From Desulfoferula sp040751985 (GTDB lineage Bacteria > Desulfobacterota > Desulfarculia > Desulfarculales > Desulfarculaceae), in contig JBFMFU010000092.1 in assembly GCA_040751985.1 (NCBI GenBank), positions 49,458-113,457 on the forward strand: DNA of 64,000 nucleotides. The letters run 5' to 3'. The position numbers and the translations under genes are program-made. Positions 44,289 to 54,310 of the stretch are shown in pieces (position 1 is the first letter of the stretch; each line of letters opens with the position of its first letter). The notes below the pieces were generated by a model that searched no databases, was not told where the DNA came from, and was given only the letters and a program-made list of their open reading frames with translations.

Positions 44289-44567
44289 CTACCTCTTCTT
44301 GCCCTTCTTGTCGCCGGCGTGGCTGTAGAAGGTGCGGGTGGGCGAGAACTCGCCCAGCTTATGCCCCACCATGTTCTCGGTCACGAACACGGGGATGAAT
44401 TTCTTGCCGTTGTGCACCGCGAAGGTCAGGCCCACGAAGCTGGGCATGATGGTGGAGCGGCGGCTCCAGGTCTTGATGACCTTGCGGCTGTTGGTGGCCA
44501 CGGCCTCGTCCACCTTCTGGTTGAGGTGCTCGTCCACGAAGGGACCTTTTTTCAGACTGCGCGGCAT
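44289..44567 (-). CDS. rpsS: 30S ribosomal protein S19
   Basis: 92 residues, MPRSLKKGPFVDEHLNQKVD at the start and VTENMVGHKLGEFSPTRTF as the family signature. Lies between rplB and rplV. Confidence 0.97.
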   Translation of the reverse strand: MPRSLKKGPFVDEHLNQKVDEAVATNSRKVIKTWSRRSTIMPSFVGLTFAVHNGKKFIPVFVTENMVGHKLGEFSPTRTFYSHAGDKKGKKR

Positions 44568-44576
44568 GCCTCGCTC

Positions 44577-45404
44577 CTAGCTCTGGTACCGCCGCCGGAC
44601 GATGAAGTTGTCCGAAGGCTTCTTCTTGCGGGTGCGGTAGCCCTTGGTGGGCCAGCCCCAGGGGCTGCAGGGATGGCGACCGCCGCTGCTGCGGCCCTCG
44701 CCGCCGCCCATGGGATGGTCCACCGGGTTCATGGCCACGCCGCGCACGTGGGGCCGCTTGCCCAGCCAGCGGGTGCGGCCCGCCTTGCCCAGGGACACGT
44801 TCTCGTGCTGCTCGTTGCCCACCTGGCCGATGGTGGCCCGGCACTTGAGGTTCACCCGCCGCATCTCGCCGGAGGGCAGCTTCAGGGTGGCGTAGCCGGC
44901 CTCCTTGGCCATGAGCTGCGCGTAGCCGCCAGCCGAGCGCACGATCTGGCCGCCGCCGCCGATCTTCAGCTCCACGTTGTGCACGTGGCTGCCCAGGGGA
45001 ATCGCCTCCAGGGGCATGGCGTTGCCCGGGATGATGTCAGCCTTGTCGGCGCTGATCAGGGTGGCGCCCACGGTCAGGCCCTTGGGGGCCAGGATATAGC
45101 GCTTCTCGCCGTCGGCGTAGTTGAGTAGCGCGATGTTGGACGAGCGGTTGGGATCGTACTCGATGCTGGCCACGGTGGCCGGGATGCCCAGTTTGTCCCG
45201 CCGGAAGTCGATGCGGCGGTAGCGCCGCTTGTGGCCGCCGCCCCGGTGCCGGGCCGTCACCCGGCCGTAGCTGTTGCGGCCGCCCTTCTTGTTCAGGGGC
45301 TCCAGCAGGCTCTTCTCCGGCTCGCGCCGGGTAATCTCCTCGCGCTCCAGGTAGGTGGCGAAGCGCCGCCCCGGCGAGGTTGGCTTGTATTTTTTGATGG
45401 CCAT
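44577..45404 (-). CDS. rplB: 50S ribosomal protein L2
   Basis: 275 residues, with MAIKKYKPTSPGRRFATY, and the C-terminal RGVAMNPVDHPMGGGEGRSS containing the conserved histidine. Supports peptidyl transferase and subunit association. Confidence 0.97.
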   Translation of the reverse strand: MAIKKYKPTSPGRRFATYLEREEITRREPEKSLLEPLNKKGGRNSYGRVTARHRGGGHKRRYRRIDFRRDKLGIPATVASIEYDPNRSSNIALLNYADGEKRYILAPKGLTVGATLISADKADIIPGNAMPLEAIPLGSHVHNVELKIGGGGQIVRSAGGYAQLMAKEAGYATLKLPSGEMRRVNLKCRATIGQVGNEQHENVSLGKAGRTRWLGKRPHVRGVAMNPVDHPMGGGEGRSSGGRHPCSPWGWPTKGYRTRKKKPSDNFIVRRRYQS

Positions 45405-45439
45405 GTCGCTTGTCCTCTTCTGTCAAGCCGCCGGAGGGC

Positions 45440-45730
45440 CTAGGCCCCCTCGAAGAACTCCACGCTGTGGCCGGGGGCCAGGGTGACGTAGGCCTTCTTC
45501 CAGTCGCTGCGCCGGCCCAGGGTGCGGCCCATGCGCTTGGTCTTGCCCTGGAAGTTGACGGTGCGCACCTTGAGCACCTTCACGTTGAACATCTCTTCCA
45601 CGGCCTGGCGGATCTCCACCTTGCCCGAGCGGCGGTCCACCTCGAAGACCAGCTGATTCTGGGTCTCCTTGGCGGTAGTGCTCTTCTCGGTGACCAGGGG
45701 CCGGCGGATGACACGTCTTAGGTCTTTCAC
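45440..45730 (-). CDS. rplW: 50S ribosomal protein L23
   Basis: 96 residues, with RRPLVTEKSTTAKETQNQLV and VKVLKVRTVNFQGKTKRMG. Exit-tunnel rim docking site for trigger factor and SRP. Starts with GTG, overlapping the rplD stop (GTGA). Confidence 0.96.
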   Translation of the reverse strand: MKDLRRVIRRPLVTEKSTTAKETQNQLVFEVDRRSGKVEIRQAVEEMFNVKVLKVRTVNFQGKTKRMGRTLGRRSDWKKAYVTLAPGHSVEFFEGA

Positions 45731-46347
45731 GACAGCGCCTCCTCTATGCCCGCCACCGCCTCTTCCAGGAGCACCAAGCGGTCGTGCTTGAGAATGTCGT
45801 AGACGTTGAGCCCACGGGCCCGCAGCACCTTGACTTTGGGCACGTTGCGCGAGCTCTTCTCCAGCACCTCGTCCGCGCCGGGGGTGACCACCAGGGCGTC
45901 GCTGGCCTGCAGCCGGCCCAGGACCTCCACGAAGGCCTTGGTCTTGATCTGGGTCAGGTCAAAGCCCCTGAGCACCATCAGCTTGCCCTCGCCCAGCTTG
46001 TCGCTGAGGGCCGAGCGCAGGGCGGCCTTCTTCACCTTGCGGGGCAGGGTGTAGCTGTAGTCCCGCGGCTTGGGCGGGAAGATGATGCCGCCGCCCCGCC
46101 AGAGAGGGCTGCGCCGGCTGCCCGAACGGGCGCGGCCGGTGCCCTTCTGCCGCCAGGGCTTCTTGCCGCCGCCGGCAACCTCCACCCGGGTCTTGGCGCT
46201 GGCGGTGCCCTTGCGCCGTCCGGCCAGTTGCCACCGCACCACCTCGTGCAGCAGATAGGGCTTGACCTCGGCCTCGAAGACGGCCGCGGACAGCTCGATC
46301 TGGCCGACCTTTTGGTTCTGCGCGTCTAGTATGTCTACCGTAGGCAT
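45727..46347 (-). CDS. rplD: 50S ribosomal protein L4
   Basis: 206 residues from the ATG at 46347 (a GTG three codons upstream is less well placed relative to the ribosome binding site). Contains KKPWRQKGTGRARSGSRRSP, the tunnel-lining loop of L4. In E. coli it represses the S10 operon. Confidence 0.96.
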   Translation of the reverse strand: MPTVDILDAQNQKVGQIELSAAVFEAEVKPYLLHEVVRWQLAGRRKGTASAKTRVEVAGGGKKPWRQKGTGRARSGSRRSPLWRGGGIIFPPKPRDYSYTLPRKVKKAALRSALSDKLGEGKLMVLRGFDLTQIKTKAFVEVLGRLQASDALVVTPGADEVLEKSSRNVPKVKVLRARGLNVYDILKHDRLVLLEEAVAGIEEALS

Positions 46348-46365
46348 CTCAATCACCCGCGGCCG

Positions 46366-46989
46366 CTACTTGGCCTTTTCTATAATGATGATGCCGCCGT
46401 TGGCTCCGGGAACCGCTCCCTTGACCAGCACCAGGTTGTGCTCGGGGCGCACGTCCACCACCTGCAGGTTGCGCGCCTGGGTGCGCACATAGCCCATGCG
46501 GCCGGGCATGCGTTTGCCGGGCAGCACGCGGGAGGGGTCGGCGCTGGCGCCGATGGAACCGGGCTTGTCGTGGGTGGTGCAGCCGTGGGTGGCCTTGCCG
46601 CCGCTGAAGCCGTGGCGCTTGACCACGCCCGTGAAGCCGCGGCCCTTGCTGCGGCCGGTCACGTGCACCTTCTCGCCGGGCTTGAACATCTCGGCGGTTA
46701 TTTCTTGGCCCACCTTGTACTCGGCCGGGTCGCCCACCCGGAACTCCCGCAGCACCGCCTTGGGCTCCACGCCGGCCTTGGTAAAGTGGCCGGTCTGGGG
46801 CTTGTTCAAGGCCTTGGCCTTCTTGGGGCCGAAGCCGAGCTGCAAGGCGTTGTAGGTCTCTTTTTCGCCGTTTTTGACCTGCACCACCGTGCAGGGGCCC
46901 ACCTGCAGCACCGTCACCGGCACTGCGCGACCCTCGCCCAGATACAGGCGGGTCATCCCGACCTTCTTACCTATCAGTCCCTTAAGCAT
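46366..46989 (-). CDS. rplC: 50S ribosomal protein L3
   Basis: 207 residues, beginning MLKGLIGKKVGMTRLYLGEG and with KGRGFTGVVKRHGFSGGKAT as the conserved extension that approaches the peptidyl transferase centre. Confidence 0.97.
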   Translation of the reverse strand: MLKGLIGKKVGMTRLYLGEGRAVPVTVLQVGPCTVVQVKNGEKETYNALQLGFGPKKAKALNKPQTGHFTKAGVEPKAVLREFRVGDPAEYKVGQEITAEMFKPGEKVHVTGRSKGRGFTGVVKRHGFSGGKATHGCTTHDKPGSIGASADPSRVLPGKRMPGRMGYVRTQARNLQVVDVRPEHNLVLVKGAVPGANGGIIIIEKAK

Positions 46990-47006
46990 GAGCCGCCTAC
47001 CGATGC

Positions 47007-47318
<312 letters not shown>

Positions 47319-47371
47319 GGCGCCAACTCCCGCCCTTGCTCTGTCCTCACGCCCGAACCGGCAGTGTTCTC

Positions 47372-48571
<1,200 letters not shown>

Positions 48572-48601
48572 GACGACACTCCTTGGGGAGTTAGGGTTCC
48601 T

Positions 48602-48627
48602 GGGCGGGAGTCCTCGGCTCCCCGCCC
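48602..48627 (-). other. Stem-loop between tRNA-Thr and tuf
   Basis: On the minus strand GGGCGGGGAG and CTCCCGCCC pair across a seven-base loop with one bulged base. It lies just after the tRNA 3' end and is not followed by a T-run, so an RNA-processing or mRNA-stability element is more likely than a terminator. Confidence 0.4.
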
Positions 48628-48643
48628 ATGTAAACCAAATTGT

Positions 48644-48721
<78 letters not shown>

Positions 48722-48772
48722 GTGCGCTTCCTCTTTATCGCCTGCCCGGCCCTGGGCCGGACGCTGGTTCTT

Positions 48773-48857
<85 letters not shown>

Positions 48858-49041
48858 CTGACTTATTTTCTTGGCCACCGGCCTGCGGCGGCCGCCCTCG
48901 TGCCCGTTTTGCGCATCCAAAAGCCGGCAAAGGCCCCTCGCGGGCCAGGGCCCGCCCGGCCCTGCTGGCGGCCTCCGCGGCCTATAAGCGACTTTGCTGG
49001 AGCCGACCCTTTGTGCCGCCCCTCTTGCCGCTCCCTTTGGC

Positions 49042-49117
49042 TGGAGCTGGCGATGGGACTTGAACCCGCAACCTTCTGATTACAAATCAGATGCTCTGCC
49101 AGTTGAGCTACGCCAGC
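49042..49117 (-). tRNA. tRNA-Thr(TGT)
   Basis: Minus-strand cloverleaf: acceptor GCTGGCG/CGCCAGC, anticodon stem TCTGA/TCAGA around TTTGTAA (anticodon TGT), T-arm GCGGGTTCAAGTCCC region, encoded CCA. First of the array; its 5' end is only about ten bases after the predicted start of transcription. Confidence 0.95.
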
Positions 49118-49131
49118 CTGAAGTGCGCAAA

Positions 49132-49160
49132 TATATACCCCACCCTTCCCAACTCGGCAA
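49132..49160 (-). promoter_or_regulatory. Promoter of the tRNA-tuf-ribosomal protein transcript
   Basis: On the minus strand TTGCCG (49160-49155), a 17-base spacer, and TATATA (49137-49132) precede tRNA-Thr(TGT) by 15 bases, giving a very short leader, as is usual for stable-RNA promoters. No other good promoter was seen between here and rpsJ. Confidence 0.6.
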
Positions 49161-49281
49161 CAGCTATAAACGCACTACGCCGCGCCTTCCTGCCCGGAGG
49201 GGTGGCTAACCGCCAAATTATGACAGTTAATACGCACCGCGGCAAGGGCTAAAACCAGCTCCCGGCCCCATCCGCGCCGGC

Positions 49282-49310
49282 TTGCACCGGGCAACCCACA
49301 CCCTTATATT
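49282..49310 (+). promoter_or_regulatory. Promoter of the ClpX-like gene
   Basis: TTGCAC at 49282-49287, 17-base spacer, TATATT at 49305-49310, about 75 bases before the TTG start. Between -10 and gene lies a C/G-rich hairpin-forming stretch (CCCCCCGGC...GGGGGG, about 49331-49352). The remaining 49161-49281 shows nothing else. Confidence 0.6.
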
Positions 49311-49385
49311 GGAAGTAGCGGGCCCCGGCAACCCCCCGGCGGTCAGGGGGGTGGGGCCACAACTTTGAGCTAAGGCAGGTGCGAT

Positions 49386-51176
49386 TTGAGCGACTCTGTG
49401 CACGACAAGGACAACGTCGAGCGCGGCGCGCCGAACCAGAAGCAGATGGAGCGGCAGCTGAGCGACTATCTGTCCAAGAAATACTCCCAAAAGGCCAAGC
49501 AGGCCCGGCCCGGCTTCTGCCCCCTGCCGGACCTGGACGGCGAGGACAGTGAGGGCGGCGTCTGGGCGCGCATCAACTTCGACATGCGCCCCGAGGAGCT
49601 GGTGGCCTATCTGGACCAGTACATCGTGCGCCAGGACCAGGCCAAGGCCGTGCTGGCCACCAAGATATGCACCCACTTCAACCGCGCGAAATACCTGAGC
49701 AAACACAGCAGCAAGGACCCCGCGGACGGCGTGGGCCTGATCAAGAACAACGTGCTGTTAATCGGGCCCACCGGCGTGGGCAAGACCTATATGGTCAAGC
49801 TCATCGCCGCCAAGCTGGGGGTGCCCTTTGTCAAGGGCGACGCCACCAAGTTCAGCGAGACGGGCTATGTGGGCGGCGACGTTGAGGATTTGATCCGCGA
49901 CCTGGTGCATGAGGCGGGCGAGGACATAGAGCTGGCCCAGTACGGCATCGTCTACGTGGACGAGGTGGACAAGATCGCCTCCAGCCGCAACCTCATCGGA
50001 CCGGACGTGAGCCGCACCGGCGTGCAGCGGGCGTTGCTCAAGCCCATGGAAGAGACCGAGGTGGACCTCAAGGTGGCCCACGACCCCATCAGCCAGATCC
50101 AGGCCATCGAGAACTACCGCAAGACTGGCAAGCGCGAGAAGCGCACCGTCAACACCCGGCACATTCTGTTCGTGATGTCCGGGGCCTTTGGCGACCTGCC
50201 CGAGGTCATCAAGCGGCGCCTGAACAAGAAGGAGCTGGGCTTCGGGGCCAAGGTGATCGATCCGGGCCAGGACCAGGAGTACCTCTATGAGGTGCGGCCC
50301 CAGGACCTGGTGGAGTACGGCTTCGAGACCGAGTTCGTGGGCCGGCTGCCGGTCACCGTGGTGCTGGACGAGCTGAGCGCCGACGACCTCTACCAGATAC
50401 TCAAGAACCCCAACAACCCGGTTATCATCAGCAAAAAGAGGGACTTCGCCGCTTACGCCATTGACCTGCGCCTGGAGGACCAGGCCCTGAAGCTCCTGGC
50501 CGAGCGGGCGGCGGAGATGAAAACCGGGGCCCGGGCCCTGGTCTCGGTGGTGGAGCAGGCCCTGCTGCCCTTTGAGCGCCGGCTGCCCAGCACCGACATC
50601 CAAGAGATACTGGTCACCCCGGAGCTGGTGCGCGACCCCGAGGCAATGCTGGCCCAGGTGCTGGCCGACCCGGCCGAGGCCGAGCGCGCCCGCCGCTTCG
50701 AGGAGGCCGGCCGCGCCGAGCGCATGGAGCTGCTTAAGATGATCGCCCGGCGCGAGGCCCTGTACGCCGAGCGCCTGGAGAGCCCTCTGACCCCGGCGCG
50801 CATGGACCTGATCGCCGACGAGTACTACCGGGCCGGCATGAGCCTGGGCGCGGCCTTTGACAACGTTATCGAGCGCCTGCAGCAGGTGCGCGACTTCGAG
50901 GTCGCCTTCCTGGACCGCTATGGTATAAAGATACGCTTCGGCGAGGCGGCCGAGGTGGCCATCCTGGCCGGGGCCGCGGCCGAAGGCTGCGGCGTGCAGA
51001 CCTATTGCCAGCGCCTGAGCCAGGTCCTGGAGCCGGGCCTGCGCCTGGCCCGCGACCGCACCGGCCGCGAGGAGTATCTGCTGCCCGAGGAGGCGGTGCT
51101 GGACACCGAAGCCTACCTGCACGGCCTGTTCCAGGCCCACTACACCCAAACCCTGGGCGGGCCGGCGCGGGCCTAA
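49386..51176 (+). CDS. ClpX-like AAA+ ATPase with apparent second small domain
   Basis: A 596-residue AAA+ protein. Residues 65-412 match the ClpX unfoldase: Walker A GPTGVGKT (127-134), pore loop GYVG (160-163), Walker B IVYVDEVD (188-195), sensor region MSGAF, and LGF at 284-286 in the position of the ClpP-docking tripeptide, so partnership with ClpP is possible. The N-terminal zinc-binding domain of ClpX is missing, replaced by a charged 60-residue segment. After the ClpX homology about 180 residues continue: a helical linker (420-508) and a region (512-578) that resembles the ClpX small domain at 358-420, suggesting a duplication. Starts with TTG at 49386, preceded by AGGCAGG. It stands alone after the tRNA cluster; no clpP lies nearby. 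A specialised unfoldase is the safest call. Confidence 0.82.
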   Translation: MSDSVHDKDNVERGAPNQKQMERQLSDYLSKKYSQKAKQARPGFCPLPDLDGEDSEGGVWARINFDMRPEELVAYLDQYIVRQDQAKAVLATKICTHFNRAKYLSKHSSKDPADGVGLIKNNVLLIGPTGVGKTYMVKLIAAKLGVPFVKGDATKFSETGYVGGDVEDLIRDLVHEAGEDIELAQYGIVYVDEVDKIASSRNLIGPDVSRTGVQRALLKPMEETEVDLKVAHDPISQIQAIENYRKTGKREKRTVNTRHILFVMSGAFGDLPEVIKRRLNKKELGFGAKVIDPGQDQEYLYEVRPQDLVEYGFETEFVGRLPVTVVLDELSADDLYQILKNPNNPVIISKKRDFAAYAIDLRLEDQALKLLAERAAEMKTGARALVSVVEQALLPFERRLPSTDIQEILVTPELVRDPEAMLAQVLADPAEAERARRFEEAGRAERMELLKMIARREALYAERLESPLTPARMDLIADEYYRAGMSLGAAFDNVIERLQQVRDFEVAFLDRYGIKIRFGEAAEVAILAGAAAEGCGVQTYCQRLSQVLEPGLRLARDRTGREEYLLPEEAVLDTEAYLHGLFQAHYTQTLGGPARA

Positions 51177-51197
51177 GCCAGAGGCAATACATCCCCA

Positions 51198-51228
51198 GGG
51201 CCTCCCCTTGGCCGGGGAGGCCCCTTTG
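51198..51228 (+). terminator. Hairpin between the ClpX-like gene and ahbC
   Basis: A perfect 10-bp stem, GGGCCTCCCC (51198-51207) and GGGGAGGCCC (51214-51223), with a six-base loop, followed by CTTTG. It ends 14 bases before the ahbC start, so it may work as a terminator or an attenuator; the T-run is short. Confidence 0.5.
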
Positions 51229-51242
51229 TCCCGCGAGGGTCC

Positions 51243-52430
51243 ATGATCGGCATCAGCAAGCTGTATTGCGGCACGGTGGAGCCCAGCGACGCGCTGCGCT
51301 ACGGCCGCCATTCCAAGGACCTGCCCAGCCATCTGCTGCAATTCTCGGCCGACAAGAAGCCGGTGGTGGTCTGGAACATGACCAAGGCCTGCAACCTGAA
51401 GTGCCTGCACTGCTACGCCCAGGCCACGGCCGGCCCCGCTCCCCAGGAGCTGAGCACCGCCCAGGCCAAGGCCATGATCGACGACCTGGCCGAGTACGGC
51501 GCGCCGGTGATCCTGTTCTCCGGCGGCGAGCCCCTGATGCGGCCGGACCTGAGCGAGCTGGCCCGCTACGCCATTGCCCAGGGCCTGCGCGCGGTCATCA
51601 GCACCAACGGCACCCTGATCAGCGCGAATAAGGCCAAGGAGCTCAAGGACATAGGCCTGAGCTACGTGGGCGTGAGCCTGGACGGCATGCAGCCAGTGCA
51701 CGACCGCTTCCGGGGCGTGGCCGGGGCCTTTGACCAGGCCCTGGCCGGCATCCGCAACTGTATGGCCGTTGGGCTGAAGGTGGGGCTCAGGTTCACGGTC
51801 TACGCCAAGAACGCTGCCGAGGTGCCGGCCCTGTTCGACCTCATCGAGCGCGAGGGCATCCCCCGGGTCTGCTTCTACCATCTGGTCTACGCCGGCCGCG
51901 GCTCGCGCCTGGCCGACGAGGACCTGAGCCACCAGGGCACCCGCGATCTGTTGGACTTGATCATGGACCGGAGCAAGGCCTTGTTCCGCAAGGGAATCTG
52001 CCCCGAGGTCCTGACCGTGGACAACCACGCCGACGGGCCCTACCTGTACCTGCGCCTGCTGCGCGAGGACCCGGCGCGCGCCGCCCAGGTGCTGGAGCTG
52101 CTCAACTGGAACGAGGGCAACTCCTCGGGGCGGGGCATCGGCTGCGTGTCCTGGGACGGGGCCGTGCACCCGGACCAGTTCTGGCGGCACCTGAGCCTGG
52201 GCAATGTCCTGGAGCGGCCCTTCAGCCAGATATGGTCCGACACCAGCCACCCGGTGCTGGGCAAGCTAAAAGACAAGCGGCCGCACGTCACCGGACGCTG
52301 CGCCGCTTGCCGCTGGCTGGATATCTGCGGGGGGAACTTCCGGGTGCGCGCCGAGGCCGCCACCGGCGACCTCTGGGCCCCGGACCCGGCCTGCTATCTC
52401 ACGGATTCGGAGATTTCTCGGCCCCAGTAA
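51243..52430 (+). CDS. ahbC: Radical SAM 12,18-didecarboxysiroheme deacetylase AhbC
   Basis: A 395-residue radical-SAM protein. The [4Fe-4S] motif C-x3-C-x2-C is Cys50, Cys54, Cys57 (CNLKCLHC). FSGGEPLMRPDL and STNGTLIS are the usual radical-SAM barrel motifs. The C-terminal region has a SPASM-like cysteine set (CVSWDGAVHPDQ, CAACRWLDICGG, and a final cysteine near 388) for an auxiliary cluster. The N terminus, starting MIGISKLYCGTVEPSDALRY, is the form I associate with AhbC, which removes the two acetate side chains in the siroheme-to-heme route used by sulfate reducers. hemB a few genes downstream supports this. AhbD is the nearest alternative. The remaining ahb genes are not in the window. 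Confidence 0.8.
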   Translation: MIGISKLYCGTVEPSDALRYGRHSKDLPSHLLQFSADKKPVVVWNMTKACNLKCLHCYAQATAGPAPQELSTAQAKAMIDDLAEYGAPVILFSGGEPLMRPDLSELARYAIAQGLRAVISTNGTLISANKAKELKDIGLSYVGVSLDGMQPVHDRFRGVAGAFDQALAGIRNCMAVGLKVGLRFTVYAKNAAEVPALFDLIEREGIPRVCFYHLVYAGRGSRLADEDLSHQGTRDLLDLIMDRSKALFRKGICPEVLTVDNHADGPYLYLRLLREDPARAAQVLELLNWNEGNSSGRGIGCVSWDGAVHPDQFWRHLSLGNVLERPFSQIWSDTSHPVLGKLKDKRPHVTGRCAACRWLDICGGNFRVRAEAATGDLWAPDPACYLTDSEISRPQ

Positions 52431-53409
52431 GGCCCGCCTTGTCCTTGGCGGCCTCCAGCGCCTCCTCGGCCTTCTTCTCCACCACCATGGCCGGCTTGGC
52501 CAAGGACGGGCCGCTCTTGACCTCCACCACCTCGGTCTTGGGCGCCGCCCCAGGCATCACCCCGCTCACGGACTTGGCCTCCGGCCCGGGCTTGGCCTCC
52601 GGGGGCTTGGGCGGGGCCGGCGCCGGCTTGGGCGGCTCGGCGGGCTTGACCGGGCTGACCGGCTTGGCCTCGACCGCGGGCTTGGGCGGCTCCACCGGCT
52701 TCTTGGGCGGCTCCGCGGGCTTGGTCTCCACAGGCTTTTGGGCCGGCTTCTTGACCGGCTGCGCGGCCGCGGCCTTGGCTGCCCGGTGCCCGGCGATCTG
52801 CCCCAGCATGCTGAAGAAGAAGCCCAGCAGCAGATAGGCCGTCAGGTCCATGAACATCTCTTTGGCCATGGGCAGGGTCTTGTACATGGCCGCCTTGTCC
52901 GGCTGCAGGCTGTAGGCCGGGAACGAGGCCAGGCCGCAGAGCAGCCAGATGCCGCCGCCCAGGAAGATCAGGCCCAGCAGCCGCAGGTCCGCGGCCCAGC
53001 CGGCCAGGCCGCTGAGGCCCGAGCGGGCGCGGGCATAGAACCAGAAGGACAGGAGCAGCATCAGGGCGATGGCCGCGCCGGCCAGGCCGTACATCAGGGC
53101 CGTGGGTTCGAACGGCGGCAAATAAGTCCAGGGCGTGAGGTACCACACCGCGGCCGTGGCGGCCACGATGACCAGGATCACCCGCCAGCCCACGCGCGCG
53201 GCAAAGGCCGTGCACACCGCGGCCACGCCCAGGCCCAAGGGCACGCTGGCCCTGTAGAACAGGAACAGCAGGCCGCTCAGCCCCGCTTGCCAGGCCTCCG
53301 GGCCGCCAGCCGTGGCCGCGGCCTCCACGTACCGGCCCACGTACTGGCCGGCGGCGATGATCGCCGCGCCCAGGAGCAGGCCCAGCCATCCTATACCGGG
53401 TCTTTGCAT
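52399..53409 (-). CDS. Membrane protein with proline/lysine-rich tail, unknown function
   Basis: A 336-residue protein I do not recognise. Residues 1-200 contain about six hydrophobic helices (for example near 5-20, 43-65, 70-95, 105-125, 145-165, 190-205). From about 215 the sequence becomes low-complexity, rich in P, K, E and A with repeats of the PxKPxEPPKP type, to about residue 300, and it ends in a charged segment. The tail may reach across the cell wall or act as a spacer. The ATG at 53409 has AGGAGG seven bases upstream. Its 3' end overlaps the ahbC 3' end by 32 bases in convergent orientation, which argues that it is a long-standing neighbour of ahbC. Confidence 0.7.
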   Translation of the reverse strand: MQRPGIGWLGLLLGAAIIAAGQYVGRYVEAAATAGGPEAWQAGLSGLLFLFYRASVPLGLGVAAVCTAFAARVGWRVILVIVAATAAVWYLTPWTYLPPFEPTALMYGLAGAAIALMLLLSFWFYARARSGLSGLAGWAADLRLLGLIFLGGGIWLLCGLASFPAYSLQPDKAAMYKTLPMAKEMFMDLTAYLLLGFFFSMLGQIAGHRAAKAAAAQPVKKPAQKPVETKPAEPPKKPVEPPKPAVEAKPVSPVKPAEPPKPAPAPPKPPEAKPGPEAKSVSGVMPGAAPKTEVVEVKSGPSLAKPAMVVEKKAEEALEAAKDKAGLTGAEKSPNP

Positions 53410-53420
53410 GACACCCCTCC

Positions 53421-54272
53421 TCAGGATCGGGTTGGCCCCCCGGGTGCGCTTATGCGCCAATATACATAACTAATTATGTTACCGCACAGATATATGTGAA
53501 TTGCAAGTGAATTGACAGTGACAGAGGGTGATTTGCGGTGTTTAGGCGGGGGCGAGGGGGCGGCCGGGGCGGGCATGGCATCCCAGGTACGGCCGTCTAA
53601 CTCGCGGCCAGACTTCTTTTTATTAACGCCGCCCCACTGCTTGAAAAAGAAGGGCACCCTTTCGGCCAGGCACCGCGCCCTGATTTGCCGGACCCACTCC
53701 TGCCGCATGGGCCGGGCTTTGGGGCCAGATTCGCCGCCCACGATAACCCAGTCAATGCCACTAATATTCAGGTCCGGCAAGGGGCCCAGCAACGGCTCCA
53801 GGGACAGAAACTTGACCTTGGCCAGCGTGCTTCGTAAGTGGTCAATGCGGTCCAGGTGACCCTGGTTTTCCACGGTCACGCCCATCCAAACATGCTCTGG
53901 CCAAGGCAGCCGGCCAGCCACTTCGGCCAAGCGGGACGCTCGCTTGGTAAGCACCTGGAAGCGGTGCTGCTCCGCGACCTCCATGACCTTGAACACCTTT
54001 TGGATGAAATCCAAGGGCACGTCTTCATGGAAGAGATCGCTCATGGAATTGACAAAGACCATCTTGGGCCTTTGCCAGCCCAGGGGGAGGTTGAGCATGC
54101 GTGGGTGCAGAGTGACCTCAAACCCGCGGGCGTAGTTGGGGTTGCCCATGGCCTTGAGGCGCTTGGCCAGGCGCTCGGCGTAGCAGTAGCGGCAGCCCTC
54201 GCTGATCTTGGTGCAGCCGGTGACCGGGTTCCAGGAGGAGTCGGTCCACTCGATTTTAGAAATGGATGCCAT
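53421..54272 (-). CDS. DUF5131 (phage Gp37/Gp68) family protein
   Basis: A 283-residue protein. It begins ISKIEWTDSSWNPVTGCTKI and carries the C-x6-C-x2-C set of the family at Cys20, Cys27 and Cys30 (GCRYCYAERL), a radical-SAM-like metal motif. Other family marks are FVNSMSDLFHEDVP and EPLLGPLPDL, and the family's usual end is GRTWDAMP near 233. The last 45 residues (from about 238) are unlike relatives and translate the promoter region of the next gene, so the original stop seems lost. These proteins occur in phages and mobile islands; their reaction is unknown. There is no good ribosome binding site at 54272, so translation may depend on the upstream gene, 38 bases away. GC content is lower than in the surrounding genes. 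Confidence 0.8.
   Translation of the reverse strand: MASISKIEWTDSSWNPVTGCTKISEGCRYCYAERLAKRLKAMGNPNYARGFEVTLHPRMLNLPLGWQRPKMVFVNSMSDLFHEDVPLDFIQKVFKVMEVAEQHRFQVLTKRASRLAEVAGRLPWPEHVWMGVTVENQGHLDRIDHLRSTLAKVKFLSLEPLLGPLPDLNISGIDWVIVGGESGPKARPMRQEWVRQIRARCLAERVPFFFKQWGGVNKKKSGRELDGRTWDAMPAPAAPSPPPKHRKSPSVTVNSLAIHIYLCGNIISYVYWRISAPGGPTRS
53464..53479. promoter_or_regulatory. 16-bp palindrome overlapping a -10 box; possible operator
   Basis: ACATAA (53464-53469) and TTATGT (53474-53479) form a perfect inverted repeat with a four-base spacer. It covers the -10 element of the promoter proposed for the minus-strand membrane protein gene, which suits a repressor site. The regulator is unknown. Confidence 0.4.
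53473..53500 (-). promoter_or_regulatory. Promoter of the proline/lysine-rich membrane protein gene
   Basis: On the minus strand TTCACA (53500-53495) and CATAAT (53478-53473) are 16 bases apart, each one mismatch from consensus, 60-70 bases before the ATG at 53409. It lies inside the 3' end of the DUF5131 reading frame. Confidence 0.55.
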
Positions 54273-54310
54273 AGCGCGACTAACTACAAATTGCTTAACA
54301 TAGCTTATTA

